From Deltaproteobacteria bacterium (GTDB lineage: Bacteria; Desulfobacterota; Desulfomonilia; UBA1062): 64,000 bases of DNA. The stretch covers positions 154,302-218,301 of the forward strand of contig JAHDOV010000003.1 in NCBI GenBank assembly GCA_018434685.1. Reading direction: 5' to 3'. The position numbers and the translations under genes were made by a program. Below the pieces are notes generated by a model that saw nothing but the letters and a program-made list of their open reading frames with translations, was not told where the DNA came from and searched no databases. Shown one piece after another: positions 35,611 to 44,426 of the stretch (positions are counted from its first letter, which is position 1; the number at the start of each line of letters is the position of its first letter).

Positions 35611-37752
35611 TTAGAGCATACTGTACGGGTCCACATCGATCTTGCAGTGCACCTGGGAGGGAATATTCATCTTCAGGAGAGAGTCAATGGCCTGGTGGAC
35701 ATGCTTGCGGTCGGCTGACCGGATGAGGATATGCCATCGGTGGCGGTTCCTGAGAAACGGGATGGGCGCCGGTGCCGGTCCCAGGATATCGATGTCCGGC
35801 CTGGAGATTTTCGCTGCTGCCAGGTGGATAACCTGTTTTACCGCGTCGTTGTCAGGGGAAGAAAACACGCATCGGGCCATGTAGGAAAAGGGTGGGAACC
35901 CAGCCTCTCTCCTGGTCTTCTCCTCGGAGGCGAGCATGCCTTCATAGTCGTATGCAGCGATGGATTGTATGAGCGGGTGCTCGGGGATGAGGGTCTGTAT
36001 GATGACTCGTGTGTCTGACAGCCGTCTTCCGGCACGGCCAGCCACCTGAACGATCTGCTGGTAGGTCCGCTCCCCTGCCCTGAAGTCCGGCAGGAACAGG
36101 AGCTGTTCGGCATGCATGACCCCCACGAGGGTAAGGCGTGGAAAGTCATGCCCCTTTGCTATCATCTGGGTGCCGACGATGATATCCACGTCGTGGTTTC
36201 TGATTGCCTGCAGGGCCGATGCAAGCTTTTTCGTAGTCGTGATCTCGTCCGAATCCATCTTGAGGATGCGCACATCGGGGAGACAGTGCTGAACCGCCTG
36301 CGTGATCTGTTCGGTTCCCAGCCCGATGGGCTTCATGTCGAGGCAGCCGCAGGAGGGGCAGATCTCCGGGAGGTGAATCGAGAATCCGCAGTAGTGGCAC
36401 AGGGCAATACCGCGTGCCTTGTGATAGGTGAGGCTCGTGGCGCAGTGCGAGCAGGTAAGCGTTTGTCCGCAGCCCGGACACACCATGGCGGAGGAAAAGC
36501 CCCTCCTGTTGATGAAGAGGAGCACCTGCTCCTGTCTTGCTACCGTGTCGACGATGGCGTTCTGGAGTCGTTCGGACAGCGAGCCCTGGACCCCCCGCAT
36601 ATCCACGATCTCGATCCGGGGAAGGACCGCGCCGCCGGTGCGTTGCGACATGGTGATGAGGTGGGTGTTCCCTGTCCCTGCCCTGGAAAAGGTGTCCATG
36701 CTCGGGGTCGCCGAGCCGAGTATGACCACGGCATCGTTGTTCCGCGCACGCAGGATGGCGAGGTCCCGCGCGTTGTAGGGCACGCCGTCCTCCTGCTTGT
36801 AGCTGTGGTCGTGCTCTTCATCCACCACGATCAGTCCGAGGTTTTTCAGGGGGGCGAATATGGCCGAACGGGTACCGAGCACAAAATGCACCTTGTCACA
36901 GGAGACCTTCATGAACTCTTCCAGGCGCGCCTTCGGAGAGAGTCCGGAGTGGAACACGGCTATCTCGGAGGGGATCCTGTTTTGAATCATGGCAACAGTC
37001 TGAGGGGTAAGGGCTATTTCAGGCACGAGGTACAGCACGGACAGGCCCATGGAGAGGGCCTGGGTGGCACCGGCGAGGTAGACCTCGGTCTTTCCCGAGC
37101 CGGTGATGCCGTGGAGAATGATGGTCTTGAACCGGTGCGATGCAACGTCGTCGCACAGTGCGGAGATGGCAGCGGCCTGGTCCCCGGTATAGTCCGGGGG
37201 GGGCGTGGATTCATGGGATTGAGCGGGTTTGAACGGCTCTTCCAGGCGTTTGAGATAGCCTTTCTCAATGAGGGAAGAGATCGAGGATGAGCTTCCCGGG
37301 AAGATCTTTCTGAGCCTCTCGGCGGAGATCCCCTCTTCCGGGATTGCCTCGATGATATCCCGCTGTTTGCTCCCGATGCGTCCTGTTCCGGCAGGGGTTC
37401 TGTACAGCACTGCCTCGGTATCGGGAGGTATGGCTCTGGCCTGCCGCAGGTACGGGGGCAGTGCCAGGGCGAGGGTAGCACCGATGCCTGCGTGGTAGTA
37501 GCGGGAACACCACTGGAGGAGATCGATGAGTTCCCCGGTGATGAGCGGATTGTCGTCGAGGATCGCGGCGATGCTCTTTACTTTGGCCACGTCTCCCTCG
37601 TACAGGGAGACGACGATGCCCACCTTTCTCATGGTCTTCACCGGGACGAGTACGCGGGAGCCGACCAGGGCATGCTGGGCTTCGCTCACCTGATAGGTGA
37701 GCTTTTTGGGGATGCCCGCAAGGACCACCACATCTGCAAGGTTCTTTCTCAT
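35611..37752 (-). CDS. priA: Primosomal helicase PriA
   Basis: 713 residues. N-terminal 3'-DNA-binding domain, then the SF2 helicase core: Walker A GITGSGKTEVYL, Walker B VVDEEHD with SYKQED, and motif III GSATPSMD. The zinc-binding cysteines CPGCGQTLTCSHC, then CHYCG and CPSCG, are complete. The C-terminal half holds GTQMIAKGHDFPRLTLV and VAGRAGR. PriA restarts replication at collapsed forks by loading the primosome. ATG 37752 begins MRKNLADVVVL. It shares an intergenic region of about 110 bp with the divergent HEAT/ParA operon. Confidence 0.95.
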   Translation of the reverse strand: MRKNLADVVVLAGIPKKLTYQVSEAQHALVGSRVLVPVKTMRKVGIVVSLYEGDVAKVKSIAAILDDNPLITGELIDLLQWCSRYYHAGIGATLALALPPYLRQARAIPPDTEAVLYRTPAGTGRIGSKQRDIIEAIPEEGISAERLRKIFPGSSSSISSLIEKGYLKRLEEPFKPAQSHESTPPPDYTGDQAAAISALCDDVASHRFKTIILHGITGSGKTEVYLAGATQALSMGLSVLYLVPEIALTPQTVAMIQNRIPSEIAVFHSGLSPKARLEEFMKVSCDKVHFVLGTRSAIFAPLKNLGLIVVDEEHDHSYKQEDGVPYNARDLAILRARNNDAVVILGSATPSMDTFSRAGTGNTHLITMSQRTGGAVLPRIEIVDMRGVQGSLSERLQNAIVDTVARQEQVLLFINRRGFSSAMVCPGCGQTLTCSHCATSLTYHKARGIALCHYCGFSIHLPEICPSCGCLDMKPIGLGTEQITQAVQHCLPDVRILKMDSDEITTTKKLASALQAIRNHDVDIIVGTQMIAKGHDFPRLTLVGVMHAEQLLFLPDFRAGERTYQQIVQVAGRAGRRLSDTRVIIQTLIPEHPLIQSIAAYDYEGMLASEEKTRREAGFPPFSYMARCVFSSPDNDAVKQVIHLAAAKISRPDIDILGPAPAPIPFLRNRHRWHILIRSADRKHVHQAIDSLLKMNIPSQVHCKIDVDPYSML

Positions 37753-37805
37753 ATGCCATAGGCTAACATTATGGCTCGAAAGGGGAAACCGTTTTTTAGA
37801 TACGC

Positions 37806-37835
37806 TTGACTCAAGGAGGTGTTACCATTTATACT
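37806..37835 (+). promoter_or_regulatory. Sigma-70 promoter of the HEAT-ParA operon
   Basis: TTGACT (37806-37811) and TATACT (37830-37835) are separated by 18 bp. Transcription should begin near 37842, just before GGAGG at 37851 and the TTG start at 37861. This also rules out a GTG start at 37819, which would lie inside the promoter. Confidence 0.7.
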
Positions 37836-37860
37836 TGAGCCATTATATACGGAGGATTCC

Positions 37861-38517
37861 TTGAAACGGGTAAGTTTGGATCAGATATTGCGAGACCTGA
37901 AGGACGATGACCCCGAAATCAAGAAAATGGCGGCAAAGGCAATCCTCAGAGAATCCTCCCCGGCGGATCAGGTCATTGCCGATATCCTCAAAGAGGCAGA
38001 TAAGCCCACTGCCACGGCTATTTATGACGTGCTCTTTGATGACAGCACCGATTTTGCTGCAATCTTTAAGGAGGCAACCGCAGATCCTGATGCGAGAGTC
38101 CGGAGACAGGCCATCCGCTACCTCTTCAGACGGGGATTCTTCACCGTGGAAGACGGCATTAAGTGGCTGGAAGACCCTGATCCATATGTCCGCAGGAGGG
38201 TGATCAGCTATCTCTTCTGGCTCAATGGAAAACCGGCCATCGATGCCATCATGCGTCTTGCCGTAGATGACCCTGACCCGATGGTGCGCAAGGATGCCCT
38301 GAGACTCATAGCCATATGGGGTGATAAGCAGGATGCGTATCCGGTGATCAAGGCGCTGGAAGATTCCTCGCTCGAGGTGAGGATGCAGGCAATCCATGCC
38401 TTGAAGCGGCTTGCCGGTGAAGACTTCGGAGAACCCGCTGGTGCAAGCGATGACGAGTTCGAGTGGATTGTCGCCAAGTGGCAGGGCTGGTGGGAGATCA
38501 TGAAGGAGAGGATATAA
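37861..38517 (+). CDS. HEAT-repeat protein heading a ParA-like operon
   Basis: 218 residues from TTG 37861, which has GGAGG 5 bases upstream and a sigma-70 promoter just before. Sequence is a run of HEAT/PBS-lyase-like helical repeats (DDDPEIKKMAAKAIL, DPDARVRRQAIRYLF, DPDPYVRRRVISYLF, DPDPMVRKDALRLIA, LEDSSLEVRMQAIHAL). No membrane or enzyme motif is present, so a protein-binding solenoid is likely. Only one base separates its stop from the ParA-like start, so the two are almost certainly co-translated. Function unknown. Confidence 0.78.
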   Translation: MKRVSLDQILRDLKDDDPEIKKMAAKAILRESSPADQVIADILKEADKPTATAIYDVLFDDSTDFAAIFKEATADPDARVRRQAIRYLFRRGFFTVEDGIKWLEDPDPYVRRRVISYLFWLNGKPAIDAIMRLAVDDPDPMVRKDALRLIAIWGDKQDAYPVIKALEDSSLEVRMQAIHALKRLAGEDFGEPAGASDDEFEWIVAKWQGWWEIMKERI

Positions 38518-38518
38518 G

Positions 38519-39478
38519 ATGGAAGAGACGCAGTATACCGCCAAAGAAATAGCCTCTCTGCTCGGAATATCGAAATCCGTGCTCCTGAAGATGGAGGCAG
38601 AGCGAACGCTGCCGGAACCATGCATGGAAGGCGGTATACGGATCTATATGCCCCATGATATCCCGAACTATCTGAAGATATTGGGTAAACCACCCTTGAC
38701 AGAAACAAAGAGGAGGCAGATTTTCCTCAATTTCAAGGGCGGGACCGGCAAGACGAGCGTATCGGCGTTTTATGCCTTCCGCCTCGCGCAACTCGGCATG
38801 AAGGTGTTGCTGATCGACCTCGATCCCCAGGGGCACCTGACCCAGTGTCTCGGGATCAATGACGGTTGTTTTGAAGCAACGCTCTACAGTGTGCTCATCG
38901 AAAGAACGGATATCCGGGACGTGATCATCGATACGAAGATGAAGAACCTGAAGCTTATCCCGGCAAATCTCGATCTCTCGCCGGTGGAGCTGGCACTCAC
39001 CTCCATGAATGCGAGGGAATTGCGCCTGAGAAAGAGCCTCATGTCCGTTCAGGACGATTACGACATCATCATCATGGATGCCTCTCCCTCCATCGGTCTC
39101 CTCAATCTGAACGGCATCCTCGCCAGCAATGAGCTCTTCGTGCCTGTTCTCGCCGACTTCCTCTCGTATCACGGGCTGAAGATCCTCTTCGAGACGCTCA
39201 GCACCATAGAGGAGGATTTCGATTTTATCCTGGACAATATCTACATCTTCCTGAATCATTACAACGCCTCGCACAACATCTGCCAGCGTGCGCGGGAGGC
39301 ACTGGAGGAGCACTACAAGGGGTATCTCATGAAGACCATAATACGCCAGGATACGAAAATGGCCGAGGCGGCAAGTATGGGCATGCCCATACACCAGTAT
39401 GCGCCGAACAACCGGGGGGCGATAGATATCAACTCGTTCATCAAGGAAATTTTTCCCAACCTCCCGATTGCCTTTTAG
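38519..39478 (+). CDS. ParA/MinD-family ATPase with N-terminal HTH
   Basis: 319 residues. Residues 7-50 (YTAKEIASLLGISKSVLLKME) look like a MerR/Xis-type winged helix, followed by a ParA ATPase: deviant Walker A FKGGTGKTS (72-80), switch LLIDLDPQGHLTQCLG and Walker B YDIIIMDASPSIGLLNL. The HTH-plus-ATPase layout recalls chromosomal and plasmid ParA proteins, but no ParB gene or parS-like site is beside it. It sits between a HEAT gene and two coiled-coil genes, so it may position a structure (pole, chemoreceptor array, flagellum) rather than segregate DNA. Chromosome partitioning is the other possibility. Confidence 0.83.
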   Translation: MEETQYTAKEIASLLGISKSVLLKMEAERTLPEPCMEGGIRIYMPHDIPNYLKILGKPPLTETKRRQIFLNFKGGTGKTSVSAFYAFRLAQLGMKVLLIDLDPQGHLTQCLGINDGCFEATLYSVLIERTDIRDVIIDTKMKNLKLIPANLDLSPVELALTSMNARELRLRKSLMSVQDDYDIIIMDASPSIGLLNLNGILASNELFVPVLADFLSYHGLKILFETLSTIEEDFDFILDNIYIFLNHYNASHNICQRAREALEEHYKGYLMKTIIRQDTKMAEAASMGMPIHQYAPNNRGAIDINSFIKEIFPNLPIAF

Positions 39479-39569
39479 GGATTTTTATGGTTAACCTGAT
39501 GAAGTGAAATTCCATGGAAGACCGGTAGTTGAAATGACTCGGGTATGATGAACTGAGGAGCGCGAACGT

Positions 39570-40334
39570 ATGAAAGATGGTTTTGACAAGAGTGTTGCTG
39601 AGAAGATGCCGAGGATGCAGAAGAAGCGGCCAAACAGGCCCTGGAATGTAGATCCGGTATTGTTGAAGAACGAGGAAGTGCAGGAGCCCCGGCAGGCTCA
39701 CACAGCTGCGGTAGCGGAGGCGGTACCGACTCTCACGGTAGCTCCGGAATCAAGGCATGTGGATCCTTCAAAGGCTGTGGAGAGCATTATCGACCTGAAT
39801 GCCGACCTGAGCCAGATGATCTTCGAAAAGCAGGAGATCCGGCGGCAGCTGAGAGATCACGGCAAGAACCTCGAGGGGATTGAGCGCGAGAATGCCGTCC
39901 TGAAGAACACACTCACCGAGCTTGAGAACAGCTCTGCCGATCATAAGCAGCTCGAGAAGGAAATCGGTTTCCTCAACGAGCAGCTGGACGATGCAGACTA
40001 TTATATCCAGAACATGATGGGGCTCCTGGAAGAACGATCGAAGGATCTCGACAGCGAATCCCAGCGGAGAAGCCAGCTGGAGGGTAAATTCGCCAGCATC
40101 ACCTCCGATATCCAGGAAAAGGCGAAATTGGATGTCAAGGTTTCCATTCTCGAGCGGGATCTGAATATCAGTACCTCCCGCGTTTTTGAGCTGGAGACCC
40201 AGCTCGATGAAGAGTACAGGAAACGTGAGCCCCTCGAACAGGAGATTGTCGAGCTCAAAAATGCGCTCGACAGGGTCTATTCCTCGCTGGCGCAGGTCCG
40301 GTTAAAGGCAAAAAGAGAGGTGTATGGATCCTGA
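39570..40334 (+). CDS. Long coiled-coil protein downstream of the ParA-like ATPase
   Basis: 254 residues. A basic N-terminus (EKMPRMQKKRPNRPW), a proline/alanine-rich linker and then an almost continuous coiled coil from about residue 75 to 250 (LENSSADHKQLEKEIGFLNE). No membrane segment. GAGGAG precedes ATG 39570, 90 bp after the ParA-like gene, and it overlaps the following small coiled-coil gene by 11 bases. The basic tip and coil resemble ParA partner or scaffold proteins (for example PomX-like), but this is analogy, not homology I can show. Confidence 0.75.
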   Translation: MKDGFDKSVAEKMPRMQKKRPNRPWNVDPVLLKNEEVQEPRQAHTAAVAEAVPTLTVAPESRHVDPSKAVESIIDLNADLSQMIFEKQEIRRQLRDHGKNLEGIERENAVLKNTLTELENSSADHKQLEKEIGFLNEQLDDADYYIQNMMGLLEERSKDLDSESQRRSQLEGKFASITSDIQEKAKLDVKVSILERDLNISTSRVFELETQLDEEYRKREPLEQEIVELKNALDRVYSSLAQVRLKAKREVYGS

Positions 40335-40563
40335 TACCTCAAAGAAGGTTACCGATCTTCTGTCTCTCATGGAAGATATTTCTTCGGATGTAGACACACA
40401 AACTGAACTGGCAAAACTCCTCGACCGGATACAGTACCTTGAGGACAAGGTTGAGGAACTCACGCAAAGATTCGAACAATTCGAGAAAACCTCGCGTGAA
40501 AAACAGCAGCGGATACGATCCGCCGCAGATGATCTGAAAGCTCTTTTGTCTGACGAACAATGA
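40324..40563 (+). CDS. Small coiled-coil protein
   Basis: 79 residues, acidic and helical (TQTELAKLLDRIQYLEDKVE), overlapping the longer coiled-coil gene by 11 bases. Short coiled-coil partner of the neighbouring long coil is the natural reading. No recognisable family. It is the last gene of the HEAT-ParA operon, followed 66 bp later by the convergent prsR end. Confidence 0.65.
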   Translation: MDPDTSKKVTDLLSLMEDISSDVDTQTELAKLLDRIQYLEDKVEELTQRFEQFEKTSREKQQRIRSAADDLKALLSDEQ

Positions 40564-40629
40564 CCGACCCTCTAGGGGTGCGGACTCATGGCCTGTGCTG
40601 CCCGCTGCTCTGAGAGTGCAGGATGCCCG

Positions 40630-41982
40630 TCACTTCTGTATCACGATCTCGTGCTTTCTGATGAGGTCGTGCAGGGTTGGCCTGCTGATATCGAGGTCGT
40701 GGGCTGCACGGGTGATATTGTAGTCATGCCGGGCCAGGGCCTGGTTGATCGCCGAGATCTCGGCTTCATCCCGTGCCTGTTTCAGGGTCTTTCCGCTGCC
40801 TTCCTGATGCTGGAAGTCGAGGTCTTTGGGCACGATATACTCGCCTTCTGCCATCACGACCCCGCGGCGTATCCTGTTCTGCATCTCGCGGACATTTCCC
40901 GGCCAGTCATAGCCGATGATCGCATCCATTGCCTCCGGGCTGAAGCCCTTGAACCTGGGCCCGATCTCCTGGGAATAGGTCTCGATGAAGTATTTCGCGA
41001 GGATCGGGATATCGTCTCTGCGCTCCCGCAGGGCCGGCACGTATAAGGGGACCACGTTGAGCCGGTAGTAGAGGTCTTCCCTGAAGCGTCCTTCCTTTAC
41101 TGCACCCTTGATGTCAACATTGGTGACCGCGATCACCCGTGCGTCGACCCGGATGGGCTCCTTTCCCCCGATACGCTCGATCGTGCCTTCCTGCAGGAAC
41201 CGCAGGAGTTTTACCTGGAGCTGCAGGGGAAGCTCCCCGATCTCATCGAGGACCACACTCCCTTTCTGTGCCCGTTCCAGTTTCCCGATCTGGCGCGCAT
41301 GGGCACCGGTAAACGATCCTTTCTCGTGGCCGAAGAGCTCGCTCTCCAGGAGATTTTCCGGTATGGCCCCGCAGTCGACTATGACGAACGGCCGGTCGGC
41401 CCTGTCGCTCAAGTGGTGGATCGCCCGGGCAAGACGCTCTTTTCCGGTGCCGCTCTCTCCCTGGATCAGCACCGGGTAGTCTGTCCTTGCAACCTTTCTC
41501 GACCGTTCGAACAGTTCGATCATGGGTCTGGCTGTTGCGATCATGCCCTCGAACTGAGATTCATCCGTGATCATTCCCTGGAGTTCGGACAGGTGCTGTT
41601 CAAGCTGAGCAAGGTAGAGGGCCCGCTTCAGGACGATCTTGAGTTCCTCGATGTTCACCGGTTTCGTGTGGTAGTCATATGCCCCGTATGAAATCGCCTT
41701 TACGGCATTTTCCCTGTGGGTATTTCCGGTGATGACAATGACCTTGGTGCCGGGTGCATCCCGGTGTATTTCCTGCAGGAGGGCCAGTCCTTCTTTGGCA
41801 CCGTCGGGGTCGGGGGGGAGGCCGAGATCCAGGAGAACCGCAGCGGGTGCATCCCGGGAGATGAGTCCCCTTGCCTGTGCCGCATCGGGTGCCACCGATA
41901 TCTCATAGAGGTCCGCAAGGCCCCATTTCAGCTGTTTGGCCATGCTCGACTCGTCTTCGACAATGAGTATTTTATCCTTCAT
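40630..41982 (-). CDS. prsR: Sigma-54 response regulator PrsR
   Basis: 450 residues: receiver domain with Asp52 (LLDLGLP), AAA+ domain with Walker A GESGTGKERLARAI, sigma-54 contact loop GSFTGAHARQ and Walker B VVLDEIGELP, then a Fis-type helix-turn-helix at the end (ITRAAHDLDISRPTLHDLIRKH). This matches the PEP-CTERM-box response regulator, which acts with PrsK to switch on PEP-CTERM/exosortase-linked genes from sigma-54 promoters. It lies 63 bp after prsK. A -24/-12 promoter before the nearby PEP-CTERM gene is a ready target. Confidence 0.92.
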   Translation of the reverse strand: MKDKILIVEDESSMAKQLKWGLADLYEISVAPDAAQARGLISRDAPAAVLLDLGLPPDPDGAKEGLALLQEIHRDAPGTKVIVITGNTHRENAVKAISYGAYDYHTKPVNIEELKIVLKRALYLAQLEQHLSELQGMITDESQFEGMIATARPMIELFERSRKVARTDYPVLIQGESGTGKERLARAIHHLSDRADRPFVIVDCGAIPENLLESELFGHEKGSFTGAHARQIGKLERAQKGSVVLDEIGELPLQLQVKLLRFLQEGTIERIGGKEPIRVDARVIAVTNVDIKGAVKEGRFREDLYYRLNVVPLYVPALRERRDDIPILAKYFIETYSQEIGPRFKGFSPEAMDAIIGYDWPGNVREMQNRIRRGVVMAEGEYIVPKDLDFQHQEGSGKTLKQARDEAEISAINQALARHDYNITRAAHDLDISRPTLHDLIRKHEIVIQK

Positions 41983-42045
41983 GGTACCTGCTCCTTTTAA
42001 GAGAGTATCCTGTTGTTTCTGTCCGGTCGTAGCCGCTCCCCCGGG

Positions 42046-44100
42046 TTAATCAGGAAAGGTAATGGTAAATTTGACCCCCTGCGCAGGATAGTTGGTTACC
42101 TCGATGGACGCTCCGAGTTTATCCGCCATGTGTTTCACCTGCCAGAGGCCAAGGCCTGTTCCCTTGTTCTTGGTCGTTTGAAATGGTTTGAAGAGCCGGT
42201 CCCGGATAAAATCCTCGCTCATCCCGGTACCGGTATCCTCAACAGAGATGTGAGCCTTCGATCCGTCCCTTTGGGCGGCGATGACAATCCTCCCGTCGCT
42301 GGCCACTGCCTCGGTGGCATTGACGACGATGTTCTCCAGGATCTTTTCCAGGAGCTCCGGGTCGGTGTTGAGCTGCAGGTCCTCGTCGATCCGGCGGACC
42401 AGCTCGATGTCGGCGAGCCGCGGATGCAGTTTCGAGACCAGGGTTTCTACGAGAGCCTGGACAGGGAAGCTCTGCCTGGTGATCTCTTCTTTTGCCGGCA
42501 TCCCCCCGAGCCTGCCCATGACCTTGTCGATACGGGCCAGGGTTTCGGTGATGGTTTCGATCATGTCGAGCTGGAAGTCGGGTTTGTCCATGTGTCTGGG
42601 TGCGTTCTGGAGGATCAGGGAGAGATTGCCCGCCGCGTTCTTGAGATCATGGAGCACGTAGGCAGACATACGGTTGAAGGTGTCCATCTCCTTGTTTGCC
42701 GCGAGTTCCTGAGCAAATCGTGCACTCATGAGGGCGGCGCTCGACTGGGAGGCAATGGCGCTCAGGAGGTCGATATCGTCCTTTCCATACGGGGTTCCGG
42801 GATTCTCCTGGCCCACGGCGATAAACCCGATCATCCGGTTACCTGCCATCATGGGAACGGCAAGCTCGATCTTGTGCTGCTTGAGGAGGTCGTGGTTGTC
42901 CTTTACGATCTTCTCCCAGGAGACATCCGTGCTCATGCACGGTGCCTTGCACAGGAAGTAGGGATTCTTTTCCAGGTAGGAGATGAAGAGCTCGTCCCTG
43001 GGGAGTGTCTTGTGCTGAAGCGGAGAGGGAAAGGAATAGACGCACCTGAATATGGTCTCATCCTTGAGCCAGATGGAGAGTTCGTGGATGTACATACTGT
43101 CGAGGATGACCTGCGACGTTACATGGATGATCTGCTTTTCGTTGAAGGCTATGGAGAGGTATCCGCTCAGTTCCCCCCACTCCTTGCGATAATCGTACTT
43201 GTTTGCAAAGAAATGCGTGTCCACGAAGAACCGCAGGCGGGCCTTGGCCTCGGGGGATATCATGAATACCCCGAGGGCCAGGAGTACCAGGAACACGAAG
43301 AACCCGATCATGACAAAGGAGAGGTGGATGCCGAGTTTCTGCACGCCGAGAATGAAGAGCCCCATGGCAAAGAGGTAGGCCCCGATACTCAAAAAGGTGA
43401 TGGAATGATACACGACATAGCGGGAGACAAAGATATCCATCTCGAAGAGCTTGAACCGGATGGAGAAGAAGATGAGGAAGGAGATTCCCACCAGGAGGAT
43501 CAGGGTGCTCAGCAGGGAGATTTCATGGGTGATGCTCAGCGTACTGAGGCGATACATGGCCGAGAGGATGAAGGCCGCGCCGACAATGAAGATGCCCAGC
43601 GCCGGGTATTTCAGCATGCGTTTCTGCTCGTTGCTGCTGGCCCTGAGGATGTTTTCCATGACCCACATGAAGATGACGGCGCAGATGAGGACGAGGGCGG
43701 CATGGACCTTGCCCAGCCAACCGAGCACGGCAATGCCGTCGGGATTCACGGTCAGATATGCCTCGGGATTCACGGCCACAGCCGCACCGAAGAGGATACA
43801 CGCGAGCAGGGCTGTCCGCGTCTGCCAGGATGCAAGCCCGGGTTTTTTTGAGAGCCGCATTTCCATGGACGTGACCGAGAGGATCAGCGCACTGATGCAC
43901 GCGATCTCGGCCACAGACGCGATGCGCAGGAAAACCACAGAGCTCCAGAGATAATTGAACAGGTAGCACAGCTCGAGCATGGCCAGGAATATGAGACCGA
44001 CAGCCACAATCCGGCCGTAGCGCTCCCCGCTGCGTGCCAGGATTACCATCCCGCCGACAAAGCTGATGAGGGTGGTTATGAAGTAGATAAATAATTCCAT
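42046..44100 (-). CDS. prsK: PEP-CTERM system histidine kinase PrsK
   Basis: 684 residues: eight or nine N-terminal membrane helices (about 1-290), a GAF domain (about 310-460) and a kinase core with His484 (LHDLKNAAG), N-box NIVVNATEA and G boxes DTGTGMSE and GTGLGLW. The membrane part plus GAF is the PrsK layout. The signal sensed is unknown; GAF domains commonly bind small ligands. Genes prsK and prsR form a minus-strand pair, divergent from the PEP-CTERM gene. No exosortase (xrtA) is in the window. Confidence 0.9.
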   Translation of the reverse strand: MELFIYFITTLISFVGGMVILARSGERYGRIVAVGLIFLAMLELCYLFNYLWSSVVFLRIASVAEIACISALILSVTSMEMRLSKKPGLASWQTRTALLACILFGAAVAVNPEAYLTVNPDGIAVLGWLGKVHAALVLICAVIFMWVMENILRASSNEQKRMLKYPALGIFIVGAAFILSAMYRLSTLSITHEISLLSTLILLVGISFLIFFSIRFKLFEMDIFVSRYVVYHSITFLSIGAYLFAMGLFILGVQKLGIHLSFVMIGFFVFLVLLALGVFMISPEAKARLRFFVDTHFFANKYDYRKEWGELSGYLSIAFNEKQIIHVTSQVILDSMYIHELSIWLKDETIFRCVYSFPSPLQHKTLPRDELFISYLEKNPYFLCKAPCMSTDVSWEKIVKDNHDLLKQHKIELAVPMMAGNRMIGFIAVGQENPGTPYGKDDIDLLSAIASQSSAALMSARFAQELAANKEMDTFNRMSAYVLHDLKNAAGNLSLILQNAPRHMDKPDFQLDMIETITETLARIDKVMGRLGGMPAKEEITRQSFPVQALVETLVSKLHPRLADIELVRRIDEDLQLNTDPELLEKILENIVVNATEAVASDGRIVIAAQRDGSKAHISVEDTGTGMSEDFIRDRLFKPFQTTKNKGTGLGLWQVKHMADKLGASIEVTNYPAQGVKFTITFPD

Positions 44101-44426
44101 ACGCTACAACCCGTAGATCAACATGTAACAGAGATCGACACTACTGTCGATATTCTTTACGGTTAAATTTATAGGGATCACTTGATAATAAATGAAATTA
44201 AATAGACAAATCAATGAGATAAAGCGATATATGACTATTTCCGAAGAACGAAGAACCCGATAAAATGATTTCATGAGTGATTTAAGAGCGACATGTGTCG
44301 GTTGGTTTTACAAAACAGGCTGTTTATTCCCTGGCAAAACATATACCATGTTGAAAACATTATATAATATGTAATGGCATAGGGTTTGCTTTAAACGGTA
44401 TGCATTTTGATAAAAGGGAGAGCAAC
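44101..44426. other. Regulatory gap between prsK and the PEP-CTERM gene
   Basis: 326 bases, AT-rich compared with its neighbours. It holds two related dyads: ATCGACA-N4-TGTCGAT at 44134-44151 and CGACA-TG-TGTCG at 44289-44300, some 250 and 100 bp upstream of the expected start of transcription of the PEP-CTERM gene. That spacing suits enhancer sites of a sigma-54 activator such as PrsR, though no consensus is assumed here. The sigma-54 promoter follows at 44375-44390. Confidence 0.5.
44375..44390 (+). promoter_or_regulatory. Sigma-54 (-24/-12) promoter before the PEP-CTERM gene
   Basis: TGGCAT-AGGG-TTTGCT places GG and GC exactly 10 bases apart, as the sigma-54 consensus requires. Transcription should start near 44402, 25 bases before ATG 44427. 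The sigma-54 activator PrsR is encoded next door. Confidence 0.8.

Noticed and set aside
37819-37860. GTG start for the HEAT gene at 37819
   Set aside because: It lies inside the TTGACT/TATACT promoter; TTG 37861 has a proper ribosome site.
42013-43851. 612-codon plus-strand open frame
   Set aside because: Shadow of prsK on the opposite strand, with a histidine/glutamate-rich composition typical of reversed GC-rich coding sequence.
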